Origin: JAKFWF01 sp031429105
GTDB lineage: Bacteria > Pseudomonadota > Alphaproteobacteria > Rhizobiales > Hyphomicrobiaceae
NCBI GenBank assembly: GCA_031429105.1
Contig: JANOYV010000100.1
Span: forward strand, 40,641 to 104,640
DNA: 64,000 nt
Direction of reading: 5' to 3'
The notes below the pieces were generated by a model. The model had not been told where the DNA came from. It ran no database searches and was given only the letters and a program-made list of their open reading frames with translations. Position numbers and translations under genes: made by a program. Within the stretch, counting starts at the first letter, position 1. Each line of letters starts with the position of its first letter. Positions 26,775 through 34,871 of the stretch are shown here, piece by piece.

Positions 26775-28442
26775 CTAGTTGCCCAGCAGCTTCTTCAATT
26801 CCTCGATCTCATCCTTCAAACGGGCGCTGGCGTTGATTTCACCTTCAATTTTGCGGATCGCGTGCAGGACGGTCGTATGATCACGGTTGCCGAAGCGGCG
26901 ACCGATTTCCGGGAGCGAACGGCTAGTCAATTGCTTCGCCAGATACATGCCGATTTGGCGAGGCCAGACGACGGACCGGTGCCGACGCTGCGAGAGAATG
27001 TCGCCCTTCGACACGCCGAAATGACGCGAAACAGTCTTCAGGATATCTTCAATCTTGATACGGCGCGGCTCGATGCCCTGCACCAGATCACGAATGATCG
27101 TTTCGGCGATATCGAGCTTGATCGGCGTCCGCATGTACTGCCAGGTCGCATGAAGACGCGTGATCGCTCCTTCAAGCTCACGACCGCTTTCGGTCAATCG
27201 TTCCGCCAGCAGTGCCAGTACGTCGCGACCGATTTCAAACGATGGATCGATCTGCCGCTTTTCCTGCACGCGCTTTTCGAGCACGCGCTGCCGCAGATCG
27301 AGATCAAGCGCGCCAAGCTCGGTTACGAGACCACGCTGCAACCGCGAGCGCATGCGTTCATTAAGCTTTTCGATATGGTTCGGAGCGCGCGCCGAGGCGA
27401 CAACTACCTGCCGCCCCCCGTCGAGCAACGAATTGATGATGTGATCGAACTCCTGCTCGGTCTGCTGGCCATGCAGGAACTCAAGATCGTCGATCAACAG
27501 GATGTCGATCGAACGAAATTTCTCCTTGAAGGACATGGGGTCGGAGCTACGCAGCGCTTCGACGAACTGATAGCGAAAGCGTTCGGCCGTCAGATACAAG
27601 ACCTGTGCGTGTGGCGCGCGCTGCTTCACTTCCCAGGCGATGGCGTGGAGCAGGTGAGTCTTTCCCATGCCGACGGAGGCGTGAAGGTAGAGTGGATTGA
27701 AGCTGCGCGTTTCGTTCAATACCGTCTCGGCAACCTGAGTAGCACCTGCATGCGCCATGCGGTTTGCTGTGCCAACGACGAAGCTATCGAAGGTGTAGCG
27801 CGGATCGAGCGGTGAGCCTTCGAACCCGCCAACCTGAGTGCGACCCAGCGCCGGTTGCTGAGTACGCGCAACGGTTGGCCGCAGGCCGTTTGACAGGCCG
27901 CCCTGCACATCCTTGGAGAAGGCATCATCCCGCGTTGCGAGATCGGCATTTGAACGCGGAACCATCGGACCAGGTTGACGGAGACCGACGTCAACACGCT
28001 CAGCGCCCGAAAATTCTGCCTGGCAGCAAGCAAGCAGCGCATCAGCATAGTGCGACTGGATCCAATTTCGTAGAAACTTGACCGGCACTGAGGCCTTCAC
28101 GACGCCATTTTCAAAACTATCGATCTCGAGCGAATTGAACCAGCTATTGAAGATTTCGTCGCCTAGGCGTGCGCGCAGTAAAGTGCGCGCCTTGAACCCT
28201 TTTGGTTCGCCGACGACCAGGGCTCCTCCGGTCGCGTTGGCAGTACTACCGTTTTGACCCTCTGTTTCACTGGCCTCGCCCACGTTTACCGACCGTACCG
28301 CCAGTTTGCCTGAGGTAAGCTCTGACGTCACTTGGTCCTGGTCAAGCACCGCACCGCGCTCATACGTGCGGCTGGGCCGCTTCGGCGCATTAGCGCCAGC
28401 TTTGTCATTTCCGAAATCGTTCGAAATGTCGCTGATTGCCAT
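26775..28442 (-). CDS. dnaA: Chromosomal replication initiator protein DnaA
   Basis: 555 residues from ATG 28442; a TTG two codons earlier extends the frame but the ATG is preferred. The N-terminal 90 residues are a long polar extension before the DnaA domain I (LLRARLGDEIFNSWFNSLEIDSFENG). The AAA+ domain shows ASVGMGKTHLLHAIAWEV (Walker A), ILLIDDLEFLHGQ (Walker B) and SARAPNHIEKLNERMRSRLQRGL (sensor region). The DNA-binding domain has the signature RDHTTVLHAIRKIE. It melts oriC with ATP bound. The 117-residue link between domains I and III is long, as in many Rhizobiales. Confidence 0.97.
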   Translation of the reverse strand: MAISDISNDFGNDKAGANAPKRPSRTYERGAVLDQDQVTSELTSGKLAVRSVNVGEASETEGQNGSTANATGGALVVGEPKGFKARTLLRARLGDEIFNSWFNSLEIDSFENGVVKASVPVKFLRNWIQSHYADALLACCQAEFSGAERVDVGLRQPGPMVPRSNADLATRDDAFSKDVQGGLSNGLRPTVARTQQPALGRTQVGGFEGSPLDPRYTFDSFVVGTANRMAHAGATQVAETVLNETRSFNPLYLHASVGMGKTHLLHAIAWEVKQRAPHAQVLYLTAERFRYQFVEALRSSDPMSFKEKFRSIDILLIDDLEFLHGQQTEQEFDHIINSLLDGGRQVVVASARAPNHIEKLNERMRSRLQRGLVTELGALDLDLRQRVLEKRVQEKRQIDPSFEIGRDVLALLAERLTESGRELEGAITRLHATWQYMRTPIKLDIAETIIRDLVQGIEPRRIKIEDILKTVSRHFGVSKGDILSQRRHRSVVWPRQIGMYLAKQLTSRSLPEIGRRFGNRDHTTVLHAIRKIEGEINASARLKDEIEELKKLLGN

Positions 28443-28581
28443 ATTCAATTACCCCGTACTGAATGAATTGATGTCCCAAAGCCCACTTCGGGAACGAAAC
28501 AGCGCCCTCGCCGCCCGCATAGCGGACGAAGATGCCGTGCTTACTGTGCGTTGCGCTTGCGGGCGCGTTCGCGGATCAGGA

Positions 28582-29028
28582 TCAGCCCTGAGCCCATGGA
28601 AGTCCGCTGGCTTTCCACCCGCCAGCTCGACCACGATGGTGGTCGCCGTCGAGAGGTCCTTCAAAGCCATCAGCCACATTGAGACAATTGGTGTAACCAG
28701 CTGCCATCATGGTCTGAGCAGCACGCCGACTACGGCTGCCCGATCTACAAATGAAAAAAAGATGAGACTCGACAGTTGTACCCATGTCTTTCAGCATTGC
28801 GGCGAGTCGTTCCTCAAACCGCGGATCTTCGCGGTTGTCGGGAAAAGTTTGCCACTCCACCAGAACAGGTTGCCGCCCGAGCTGCGAAAGATCAGGCAGA
28901 CCAACAAATGCCCACTCAGCACGCGTGCGCACATCAACCAGCACAGAGGTCGGGTCGTTCCGCAAACGTTCCCAAACCTCGGTGACGCCGACATCGTCGA
29001 CGCGACCGTAATTAGATTGCCCCACCAC
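28582..29028 (-). CDS. Rhodanese-domain sulfurtransferase-like protein
   Basis: 148 residues, a single rhodanese domain. It starts VTEVWERLRNDPTSVLVDVRTRAEWAFVGLPDLS and has the active-site loop ICRSGSRSRRAA, so the catalytic Cys and a typical six-residue CRSGSR loop are present; GYTNCLNVADGFEGPLD follows. Such proteins carry sulfane sulfur or act as redox or cyanide-handling adaptors. No signal peptide. Its place between rpsT and dnaA is unusual, and with 133 bases to dnaA on the same strand it could share a transcript with it. Confidence 0.8.
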   Translation of the reverse strand: MVGQSNYGRVDDVGVTEVWERLRNDPTSVLVDVRTRAEWAFVGLPDLSQLGRQPVLVEWQTFPDNREDPRFEERLAAMLKDMGTTVESHLFFICRSGSRSRRAAQTMMAAGYTNCLNVADGFEGPLDGDHHRGRAGGWKASGLPWAQG

Positions 29029-29811
29029 TCAAGCCCTCGCTACAAAAGCCCGAACACACCCGCCCTCACGGTCGTACTCGGTGCTACACTACAGTTTTAC
29101 TCAGTAGTTGTTGCAAGCAACCATCAAATATCATGAGATGGCACTCATACACAGACACTTCACGCGCTGCGACACAACTGACACAATACTCACGGAACGC
29201 TACGCTAAAACTACAAAATCTCTAACCATACTCACACTATACAAGGAGCTGTGTTGGCTCTGACTGCGAATTAACCACAGGGTTGCCGCCGTGACAAGGG
29301 GAGGAAAATGACCAAACCATCCACAGGCCAGGTTTGCGTTTTCCACCGACTTACCGCGCCGATAGATCAATGCCCTCCTTACCTGGGGACAACGTCGTTG
29401 AAGACTCTGGCGAAAACAGTGATCACCAGCCGCTTAAACGTCGCCCTTGGAAAAAACCGAAAGAACGCGATTCAGGAGCTTTTTTTGATTGAACCAACGG
29501 TTGATTGGAGTCCTATGATCCGACCTATGTTGCGAGTCCATTTTGAAAGAACAATGAATCCAGTTAGTTCCATCGACCCGTAGTAGTTTGCGCGCATGAG
29601 ACTGGAATTATGGTTGTTACTAAAGTGTCACGAAGCCCGTTTACCAAACTTTTCTCCCATAGCGCGCCTGTTTTGGGCCCGCTCACGGCAAACAAGATCG
29701 CACCACAGATATAGAAAAAGCCGCTGATAAATCAGCGGCTTGAAAATCTTCAGCTAGTTCGATGCCTGCCCGTCTACCGCTGCGCGGTCACGCCGAACAT
29801 GCAGTACCCAA
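29029..29811. other. Long intergenic region between rpsT and the rhodanese gene; DnaA-box-like sites
   Basis: 783 bases with no recognised gene. Four 9-mers in the same orientation resemble the DnaA box TTATCCACA: TCATACACA (29145-29153), TTAACCACA (29271-29279), CCATCCACA (29317-29325) and TTTTCCACC (29339-29347), each with one to two mismatches. A 91-codon plus frame at 29308-29583 follows a strong GGGGAGGAAA but looks like no family; I leave it unannotated as a gene. The rpsT terminator is at the right end. The region may hold dnaA control sites or part of a replication origin; neither is proven by what is seen. Confidence 0.4.
29714..29741 (-). terminator. Rho-independent terminator of rpsT
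   Basis: Perfect 11-base arms AAGCCGCTGAT and ATCAGCGGCTT (29718-29741) with a 2-base loop AA. On the minus strand the stem runs straight into TTTTTC, so it is a strong intrinsic terminator about 70 bases after the rpsT stop. Confidence 0.85.
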
Positions 29812-30078
29812 TTAGACTGCCATTGCCGTCACGCGCTTGGTGAGGCGCGACACCTTGCGGCTAGCAGTGCGCTTGTGGAGGACGCCTTTTTGAGCGGTCC
29901 GGGCGAGAACTGGCTCAGCAATCTTCAGAGCTGCCACAGCCTTGGGCCGATCGCCGGACGCGATAGCCTCCTCGACTTTGCGAACTTCAGTCTTCAAAGC
30001 TGAGCGGCGCGACTTATTGATTTCGGTACGACGGACAGCCTTACGAGCTGCCTTCTTTGCCGACGTGGTATTCGCCAT
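29812..30078 (-). CDS. rpsT: 30S ribosomal protein S20
   Basis: 88 residues, the family's normal length, very rich in Lys/Arg/Ala. The N-terminus MANTTSAKKAARKAVRRTE, the middle NKSRRSALKTEVRKVEEAI and KGVLHKRTASRKVSRLTKRV are standard for S20, which binds 16S rRNA early in small-subunit assembly. It is followed by a strong terminator, so it is a monocistronic gene. rpsT next to dnaA is common in Rhizobiales, here with a rhodanese gene inserted. Confidence 0.97.
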   Translation of the reverse strand: MANTTSAKKAARKAVRRTEINKSRRSALKTEVRKVEEAIASGDRPKAVAALKIAEPVLARTAQKGVLHKRTASRKVSRLTKRVTAMAV

Positions 30079-30177
30079 GGGTATGTTCCTTTGTTAATGG
30101 CGGTGGCACTTCGGGTCGGCCAACATAATTGAATGCCAGTCCGTGGGTTCGAAGCGAAAATGCGCGATCTGCCCGGG

Positions 30178-30206
30178 ATATAAATACCCCAGGCAACCGT
30201 TGTCAG
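30178..30206 (-). promoter_or_regulatory. Candidate rpsT promoter
   Basis: Minus-strand CTGACA (30206-30201), a 17-base spacer and TTATAT (30183-30178). It is about 100 bases upstream of the rpsT ATG. Both hexamers deviate from consensus, so this is a candidate only. Confidence 0.35.
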
Positions 30207-30272
30207 AGCGTATAATCTGGTGATTTCATCTGGTCAACGACAGAACTGAGCCAATTGACTCGTGGCACCGCG

Positions 30273-31757
30273 TCATGTTTCGTCGGTCATCGGGTCGACA
30301 AGGCCGTACCGACGCAACTTGACGTACAAGCTCTGACGGCTCAAACCCAGCATTTCTGCGGCCGAAACACGATTGTCGCCCGCAAGCTCAAGCGCTGCTT
30401 CGATGCAGAGCCGCTCAATCAAATCGGTGGTGTCGCGAACAATATTCTTCATCGGCACCCGACCAACAAGCTCTGTCAGTTGTTTGGTTGAATGCGGTAA
30501 TTCCCGCCCCGGATTGGCCGCCGCGGAAAGCCTGCGACCAAGTGGACGCAGCGTAAAACCGAGGCAAGGATCTGCTCCGGCGGTAACAGCCACCGCTGAA
30601 ATCTCGACATCCTCAACCGACCCGAACTGGCCACGCACCACTGTCGTAAAGTTACGCGCCGAGCCGTGCTCCTTGATATTGCTAACCAGGCCCTTGAGTT
30701 CGACACTGGACCGTCCAACCCATTGGTCGAGCGTTCCGCCACGCGCCTGCTCAACCGATGCAAGTTGCGCCAAATCCAGGAACGAAGAATTTGCAGTTAA
30801 AACGACTTGATCGAGAGACGTCACGACAAAGCCATCAGGCAGGCTTTCCACCACGCGTTGCAAGTTTCGATGCAAGGTTGGCGCTGCTACTTCATGGACA
30901 CCGGCGCCGTCGACCGGCGCAAGCCGCATCAAGAAATGAGCCGCATTGGCTTGCCGAAACAGCGATGGCGAAATGACGATTTCACCAGCCTTACCTTCGC
31001 CGCCAGACGCAGACACATGAACACGCACATCACCGGCTTGCCCCGAAATTCGCGCTGTCGCCACCATGTTCTGAGCAGCCTGGACGCTAGAAGGCTCCAA
31101 AAGTTCAAGGAATTGACGCCCAATCAGGCGCTTCACGGGACGACCGAGCAAGTCAGCCGACGCCGGGTTCGCTTCGACGACACGCAATCCAGCGACATCG
31201 ACAATGACCACAGCTTCAGATGATTTTTGAAAGAGTAAGCGGTAGCGCGTTTCGGCGTGACGGAGCCGAGCGTATTCCCGCTCCATTGATTGCTGCGCAT
31301 CGACCAAGTGTTGCTGGAGTTGGGAAAGCGAACGCAGCTCCCGCCCGAGCGCGACGATACGACCGCCCTCGCCAATCTTTATTGCCGAGTACCGGACAGG
31401 CAGGTCGGGGCCGCGCATAGAAGGGTGATTGATCTGCCGGGAGCGCATAAACGCGCGCGCATTGGCGTCTTCCAAAAGTTCCTTGACCTTGTGGCGACTT
31501 TCCACCGTTACGGTTTCGATCCAAGGCTGGCCGACCCATTGGCCGACTTCATCACGTGGGAGCTCTTCGTTGCCGACTGTCACATCCTCAATGATTCCGT
31601 CACTGCTGATGACCAATGCAATGTCAGCCGACGCTGACACCAGCCTGGCCACTGAATCTGCGCTCAGATCTCCAATCGAATGCTTCAGCGCCCGCAACTC
31701 TGGCAATGTTTCACGTGGTGAGGCCGTCTCGGACCGATATGAACTACTACGTGCCAT
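30273..31757 (-). CDS. ppsR: Photosynthesis gene repressor PpsR/CrtJ
   Basis: 494 residues. Order: N-terminal domain with a PAS-like fold (about 38-140), a coiled linker with a Q-rich helix (about 140-170), PAS1 (about 172-285), PAS2 (about 295-405) and a Fis-type helix-turn-helix at 445-486 (CIEAALELAGDNRVSAAEMLGLSRQSLYVKLRRYGL). PpsR represses bch, crt and puc genes under oxygen by binding TGT-N12-ACA sites. Only two cysteines are present, Cys398 and Cys451; the second, inside the HTH, matches the redox-sensitive HTH cysteine of the family, while the one between PAS1 and PAS2 known from Rhodobacter is missing. It follows ppaA by 23 bases, so they form one operon. Confidence 0.95.
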   Translation of the reverse strand: MARSSSYRSETASPRETLPELRALKHSIGDLSADSVARLVSASADIALVISSDGIIEDVTVGNEELPRDEVGQWVGQPWIETVTVESRHKVKELLEDANARAFMRSRQINHPSMRGPDLPVRYSAIKIGEGGRIVALGRELRSLSQLQQHLVDAQQSMEREYARLRHAETRYRLLFQKSSEAVVIVDVAGLRVVEANPASADLLGRPVKRLIGRQFLELLEPSSVQAAQNMVATARISGQAGDVRVHVSASGGEGKAGEIVISPSLFRQANAAHFLMRLAPVDGAGVHEVAAPTLHRNLQRVVESLPDGFVVTSLDQVVLTANSSFLDLAQLASVEQARGGTLDQWVGRSSVELKGLVSNIKEHGSARNFTTVVRGQFGSVEDVEISAVAVTAGADPCLGFTLRPLGRRLSAAANPGRELPHSTKQLTELVGRVPMKNIVRDTTDLIERLCIEAALELAGDNRVSAAEMLGLSRQSLYVKLRRYGLVDPMTDET

Positions 31758-31780
31758 TCCAAAGTTCGCTTTCTCAGGTT

Positions 31781-32677
31781 TCAGTCGGCTCGTTGCTTTA
31801 TATTGTCAACGAAACGCAATGCCACCAATACGGCTTCGTGCCCATCCGTTGCCGTTGCATCAGCACCCACACGCTGCAACAATTCCGGGTGCTCCAGGAA
31901 CGCAGGTCCACCGACAAAGACGCCGACTGATCGATTAACGGACGCTGCTCTTACTTTTCGAATGTCAGCCGTCAATTCGTCGATGCGAGACTCGCAGCTC
32001 ATGGAGAACCCAACGATATCAATCCACTCTGAAGCAATCGTTTCCAAGACTTCATCGAGTGAACTTGAGTTACCACTCCAAACGTCCCATCCAGCGCGCC
32101 GAAAAAATTCCTCCAGCATCGATAAACCGAACGTGTGTTGCTCGCCTTGGCAGGGCACCAGAACAGCCCGATGAACCTGCTGCCACGGCTCTACTTCACT
32201 TTCAAAGCTCGCACTAAAAGCGCGAAGAACTTGTTGCAAACGTGACAAAGCAATTGTCACTTCTGCGAAATTGCAAAGATCAGCGTCATACAAATCACCA
32301 AGATGACGTGCAGTTGGCGCAAGTAGACGCAGAAAAACATCTTCCATGCCTGTGCCGCGCGATCGCACAGCTTCAATATAGGCCATTGCTGCAGCAGTAT
32401 TTTGCCTAAGCACCAATCCTGTTAATTCTTCGACATTTTCATGTGACGGGCGATGGGTGGTTGCCGATGGTTCCCTGATCCACCGCGCACCGACCGTATT
32501 GGCGATCAACAAGCGCGGAATAATCTGTGTTTCGATCGTCCTCGTTAGCTGCAAAAGGCGATTTCCCTGATCGTCCTTGTCGACCACTTTCAGTAGATCA
32601 AACTTGCTTTCAATGGCTGGGTTGCGATCTTCTAAACGATCTGTGCCGTCATCACCGCTTGACAATCCGCGCATCAT
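31781..32677 (-). CDS. ppaA: Cobalamin-binding anti-repressor of the PpaA/AerR family
   Basis: 298 residues from ATG 32677, preceded by GAAGGGGAAT; the frame can be read 40 residues further up to an ATG at 32797. PpaA/AerR proteins bind B12 and counteract PpsR/CrtJ or bind DNA with it, adjusting photosystem synthesis to light and oxygen. A helical domain (about 75-190 of this start) carries ETQIIPRLLIANTVG and APTARHLGDLYDADLCNFAEVTIAL. The C-terminal B12-binding domain has VPCQGEQHTFGLSMLEEFFRRAGWDVW, where the His is the expected axial ligand, and DIVGFSMSCES and VGVFVGGPAF. It diverges from bchF and precedes ppsR in one operon. Confidence 0.92.
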   Translation of the reverse strand: MMRGLSSGDDGTDRLEDRNPAIESKFDLLKVVDKDDQGNRLLQLTRTIETQIIPRLLIANTVGARWIREPSATTHRPSHENVEELTGLVLRQNTAAAMAYIEAVRSRGTGMEDVFLRLLAPTARHLGDLYDADLCNFAEVTIALSRLQQVLRAFSASFESEVEPWQQVHRAVLVPCQGEQHTFGLSMLEEFFRRAGWDVWSGNSSSLDEVLETIASEWIDIVGFSMSCESRIDELTADIRKVRAASVNRSVGVFVGGPAFLEHPELLQRVGADATATDGHEAVLVALRFVDNIKQRAD

Positions 32678-32734
32678 ATTCCCCTTCGCCCGGTAATGGA
32701 ATGTCCACTGGAACTTACGTCCCTCCGCTTTACG

Positions 32735-32748
32735 CGCGCAATTGCGCG
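32735..32748. promoter_or_regulatory. Perfect 14-base palindrome upstream of ppaA
   Basis: CGCGCAATTGCGCG is its own reverse complement. It lies 58-71 bases upstream of the likely ppaA ATG in the 337-base divergent region (32678-33014). It does not fit the PpsR TGT-N12-ACA pattern, so if functional it would serve another dimeric regulator. If the long ppaA form is translated, the palindrome is within coding sequence. Confidence 0.3.
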
Positions 32749-32922
32749 GGTCCGGCAGATTACCGAGTTTGGATTCATCACGATACGAAAGTGTCATTTC
32801 TCAACACCATCATAACGCTCAAGTCGCCCACCTCGTTCCGCTCTTGCGCGGAATTGAGCATGGTGCGAGCGACTTGGCAAATAGTTCTCGCGAAACATTT
32901 TAAAGCACGCAGGCCGCATAGT

Positions 32923-32956
32923 TGTCAACATAGATTGACGTAAAGAAAAGTTGACA
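32923..32956. promoter_or_regulatory. PpsR-type operator pair upstream of bchF
   Basis: At 32923-32940 the sequence TGTCAACATAGATTGACG is TGT-N12-ACG, a near-perfect dyad TGTCAA-N6-TTGACG with one deviation from TGT-N12-ACA. Directly overlapping it, 32939-32956 reads CGT-N12-ACA, a second site with one deviation whose right half is the -35 hexamer of the bchF promoter. Two adjacent TGT-N12-ACA sites are the arrangement at which PpsR/CrtJ binds cooperatively in purple bacteria, so repression of bchF and the downstream genes is expected. Confidence 0.65.
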
Positions 32957-32979
32957 GTCTTAAATTCACACCTTAGCTT
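32951..32979 (+). promoter_or_regulatory. Sigma70-like promoter of the bchF operon
   Basis: TTGACA (32951-32956), exactly 17 bases, then TAGCTT (32974-32979), about 35 bases before the bchF ATG. The -35 is perfect and overlaps the right half of a PpsR-type site; the -10 is weaker, as is usual for regulated promoters. Confidence 0.6.
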
Positions 32980-33014
32980 TCTCCTGACGCAAGACAGGAA
33001 TAGGGTTCCGCGCG

Positions 33015-33581
33015 ATGAAGTTTGAGAGTGCGCAACAGGTCGAAAGCGAAGCAAATATAGCTGCGCCATCGACTGCTGCACGCGGACTTTATACCCCGTC
33101 AGAACGGCGCCGTCGCGACGCATCCCCGTGGACCCTTGTTCAGGGCATACTGGCCCCCGTCCAATTCTTCGTTTTCCTGGTCAGTTTGGGTCTGGTGATC
33201 CGATACCTGATGACTGGCAACGGGTACGATGCGGCCACTTTGTCGATCGTGATCAAGACGTTGACGTTGTACACCATCATGATCACCGGCGCGATCTGGG
33301 AAAAAGTCGTTTTCGGACAGTATTTGTTCGCCCCAGCGTTCTACTGGGAAGACGTTTTCAGCATGCTCGTGCTCGCACTGCATTCACTTTATCTTGCCGC
33401 ACTGTATTTCGATTGGTTGTCGCCCAACGCACTGATGCTGCTCGCGCTGGCAGCCTACGCGACGTACATCGTCAACGCCGCTCAGTTCATTTGGAAGCTG
33501 CGCATGGCCCGACTGCAGGGCGCGCGCTATGAAGGTATCGGTGCCGTCCCCAGCGCTGCTTACGCGGAGACGTCACAGTGA
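33015..33581 (+). CDS. bchF: 3-vinyl bacteriochlorophyllide hydratase
   Basis: 188 residues, somewhat longer than the usual 160-175 because of a polar N-terminus. BchF adds water to the C3 vinyl group in bacteriochlorophyll a synthesis at the membrane. The family blocks are RRRRDASPWTLVQGILAPVQF, KTLTLYTIMITGAIWEKVVFGQYLFAPAFYWEDVFSMLVLALHS and the C-terminal AAQFIWKLRMARL; four hydrophobic segments are visible. It is the first gene of a long operon and overlaps bchN by four bases. Confidence 0.95.
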   Translation: MKFESAQQVESEANIAAPSTAARGLYTPSERRRRDASPWTLVQGILAPVQFFVFLVSLGLVIRYLMTGNGYDAATLSIVIKTLTLYTIMITGAIWEKVVFGQYLFAPAFYWEDVFSMLVLALHSLYLAALYFDWLSPNALMLLALAAYATYIVNAAQFIWKLRMARLQGARYEGIGAVPSAAYAETSQ

Positions 33582-34867
33582 ACGCACTCACATCCATTAA
33601 GACGGCAGTCGGTATCGACGGGTGCGGCGAGCGGCCGGTTTTGCGCCAGCGCGGCCAACGCGAAGTGTTCTGTGGTTTGACGGGCATCGTCTGGCTACAC
33701 CGTAAAATACAGGATGCGTTTTTCCTCGTGGTGGGCTCGCGCACCTGTGCCCACCTTATCCAATCAGCAGCCGGTGTAATGATCTTCGCGGAGCCTCGGT
33801 TCGCGACCGCGATCATCGACGAGCGTGATTTGGCTGGCCTCGCCGACTGTAACGAAGAACTCGACCGCGTGGTCGCCCAACTGTTGGCGCGCCGCCCGGA
33901 AATCAAATTGCTGTTTTTGGTTGGCTCGTGCCCATCGGAAGTCATCAAGCTCGATCTGTCACGGGCAGCTCAGCGTTTGTCGCAGACCTATGACCCGCGC
34001 GTGCGCGTCTTGAACTACTCCGGCTCAGGCATCGAGACGACATTCACTCAAGGCGAAGACGCGTGTCTGGCGTGCCTCGTTCCAAGCTTGCCACCAAAAA
34101 TCGATGCAAAGCCGCAGCTACTTGTCGTGGGCGCGCTCTCCGACGTCGTCGAAGATCAATTCCAGCGCATGTTCATCGACTTCGGTCTCGATGATGTGCG
34201 CTTCTTCCCGCCACGCAGCGCCAATGACTTACCCGCCGTTGGTCCAGGAACGAAGTATCTGTTGGCCCAGCCGTTCCTAACCGACACGGCCCGCGCCCTT
34301 GAAGAACGCGGTGCAGTACGCCTTGAAGCACCATTTCCGCTTGGCGCCGAGGGCACGACACTTTGGCTCAAAGCGGCAGCCGACGCGTTCGGCATCGACG
34401 ATGCACGCTTCCAGGCCGTAACCGCGACCCGTCATGCGCGCGCGGCAGAAGCACTCGGTCGCTACAGAGCCGATCTCGCCGGCAAGCGCATCTTCTTCTT
34501 TCCCGATAGTCAGTTGGAAATTCCAATTGCGCGCTTCCTAGCGCGCGAACTGGGATGCGAACTGGTGGAAGTTGGTACGCCGTATCTGCACCGGCAGCAT
34601 CTGAGTGTCGAACTTGATCTGCTGCCAGCTGACGTCATGCTGAGCGAAGGTCAAGACGTCGACAAACAACTGGACCGCTGCCGTGAAGCCCGCCCGGACA
34701 TCACAGTCTGCGGTCTCGGCCTCGCCAATCCTCTTGAAGCGGATGGTCTGACCACGAAATGGTCAATCGAACTGCTGTTCACGCCTATTCAGGGCTACGA
34801 ACAAGCGATCGATCTCGCCGGACTGTTTGCCCGTCCCCTCGATCGTCAATCACGGCTGAGGGTGTAG
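33578..34867 (+). CDS. bchN: Dark-operative protochlorophyllide reductase subunit N
   Basis: 429 residues. BchN and BchB form the NifDK-like catalytic part of the dark reductase that reduces ring D of protochlorophyllide. The Cys ligands of the [4Fe-4S] cluster shared between the subunits appear as REVFCGLTGIVWLHRKIQD, SRTCAHLIQSAAG and FLVGSCPSEVIKLDL. The start is GTG 33578, overlapping the bchF TGA. The order bchF-N-B-H-L-M is the conserved arrangement in purple bacteria. Confidence 0.96.
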   Translation: MNALTSIKTAVGIDGCGERPVLRQRGQREVFCGLTGIVWLHRKIQDAFFLVVGSRTCAHLIQSAAGVMIFAEPRFATAIIDERDLAGLADCNEELDRVVAQLLARRPEIKLLFLVGSCPSEVIKLDLSRAAQRLSQTYDPRVRVLNYSGSGIETTFTQGEDACLACLVPSLPPKIDAKPQLLVVGALSDVVEDQFQRMFIDFGLDDVRFFPPRSANDLPAVGPGTKYLLAQPFLTDTARALEERGAVRLEAPFPLGAEGTTLWLKAAADAFGIDDARFQAVTATRHARAAEALGRYRADLAGKRIFFFPDSQLEIPIARFLARELGCELVEVGTPYLHRQHLSVELDLLPADVMLSEGQDVDKQLDRCREARPDITVCGLGLANPLEADGLTTKWSIELLFTPIQGYEQAIDLAGLFARPLDRQSRLRV

Positions 34868-34871
34868 CACC

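Noticed and set aside
26715..27815. 366-codon plus frame opposite dnaA
   Set aside because: It is the antisense of the highly conserved AAA+ and DNA-binding domains of dnaA; length comes from GC-rich codon structure.
32720..32830. Second PpsR site near TGTCATTTCTCAACACC
   Set aside because: The spacing between TGT and the next ACA or ACC does not give N12, so it is not counted as an operator.
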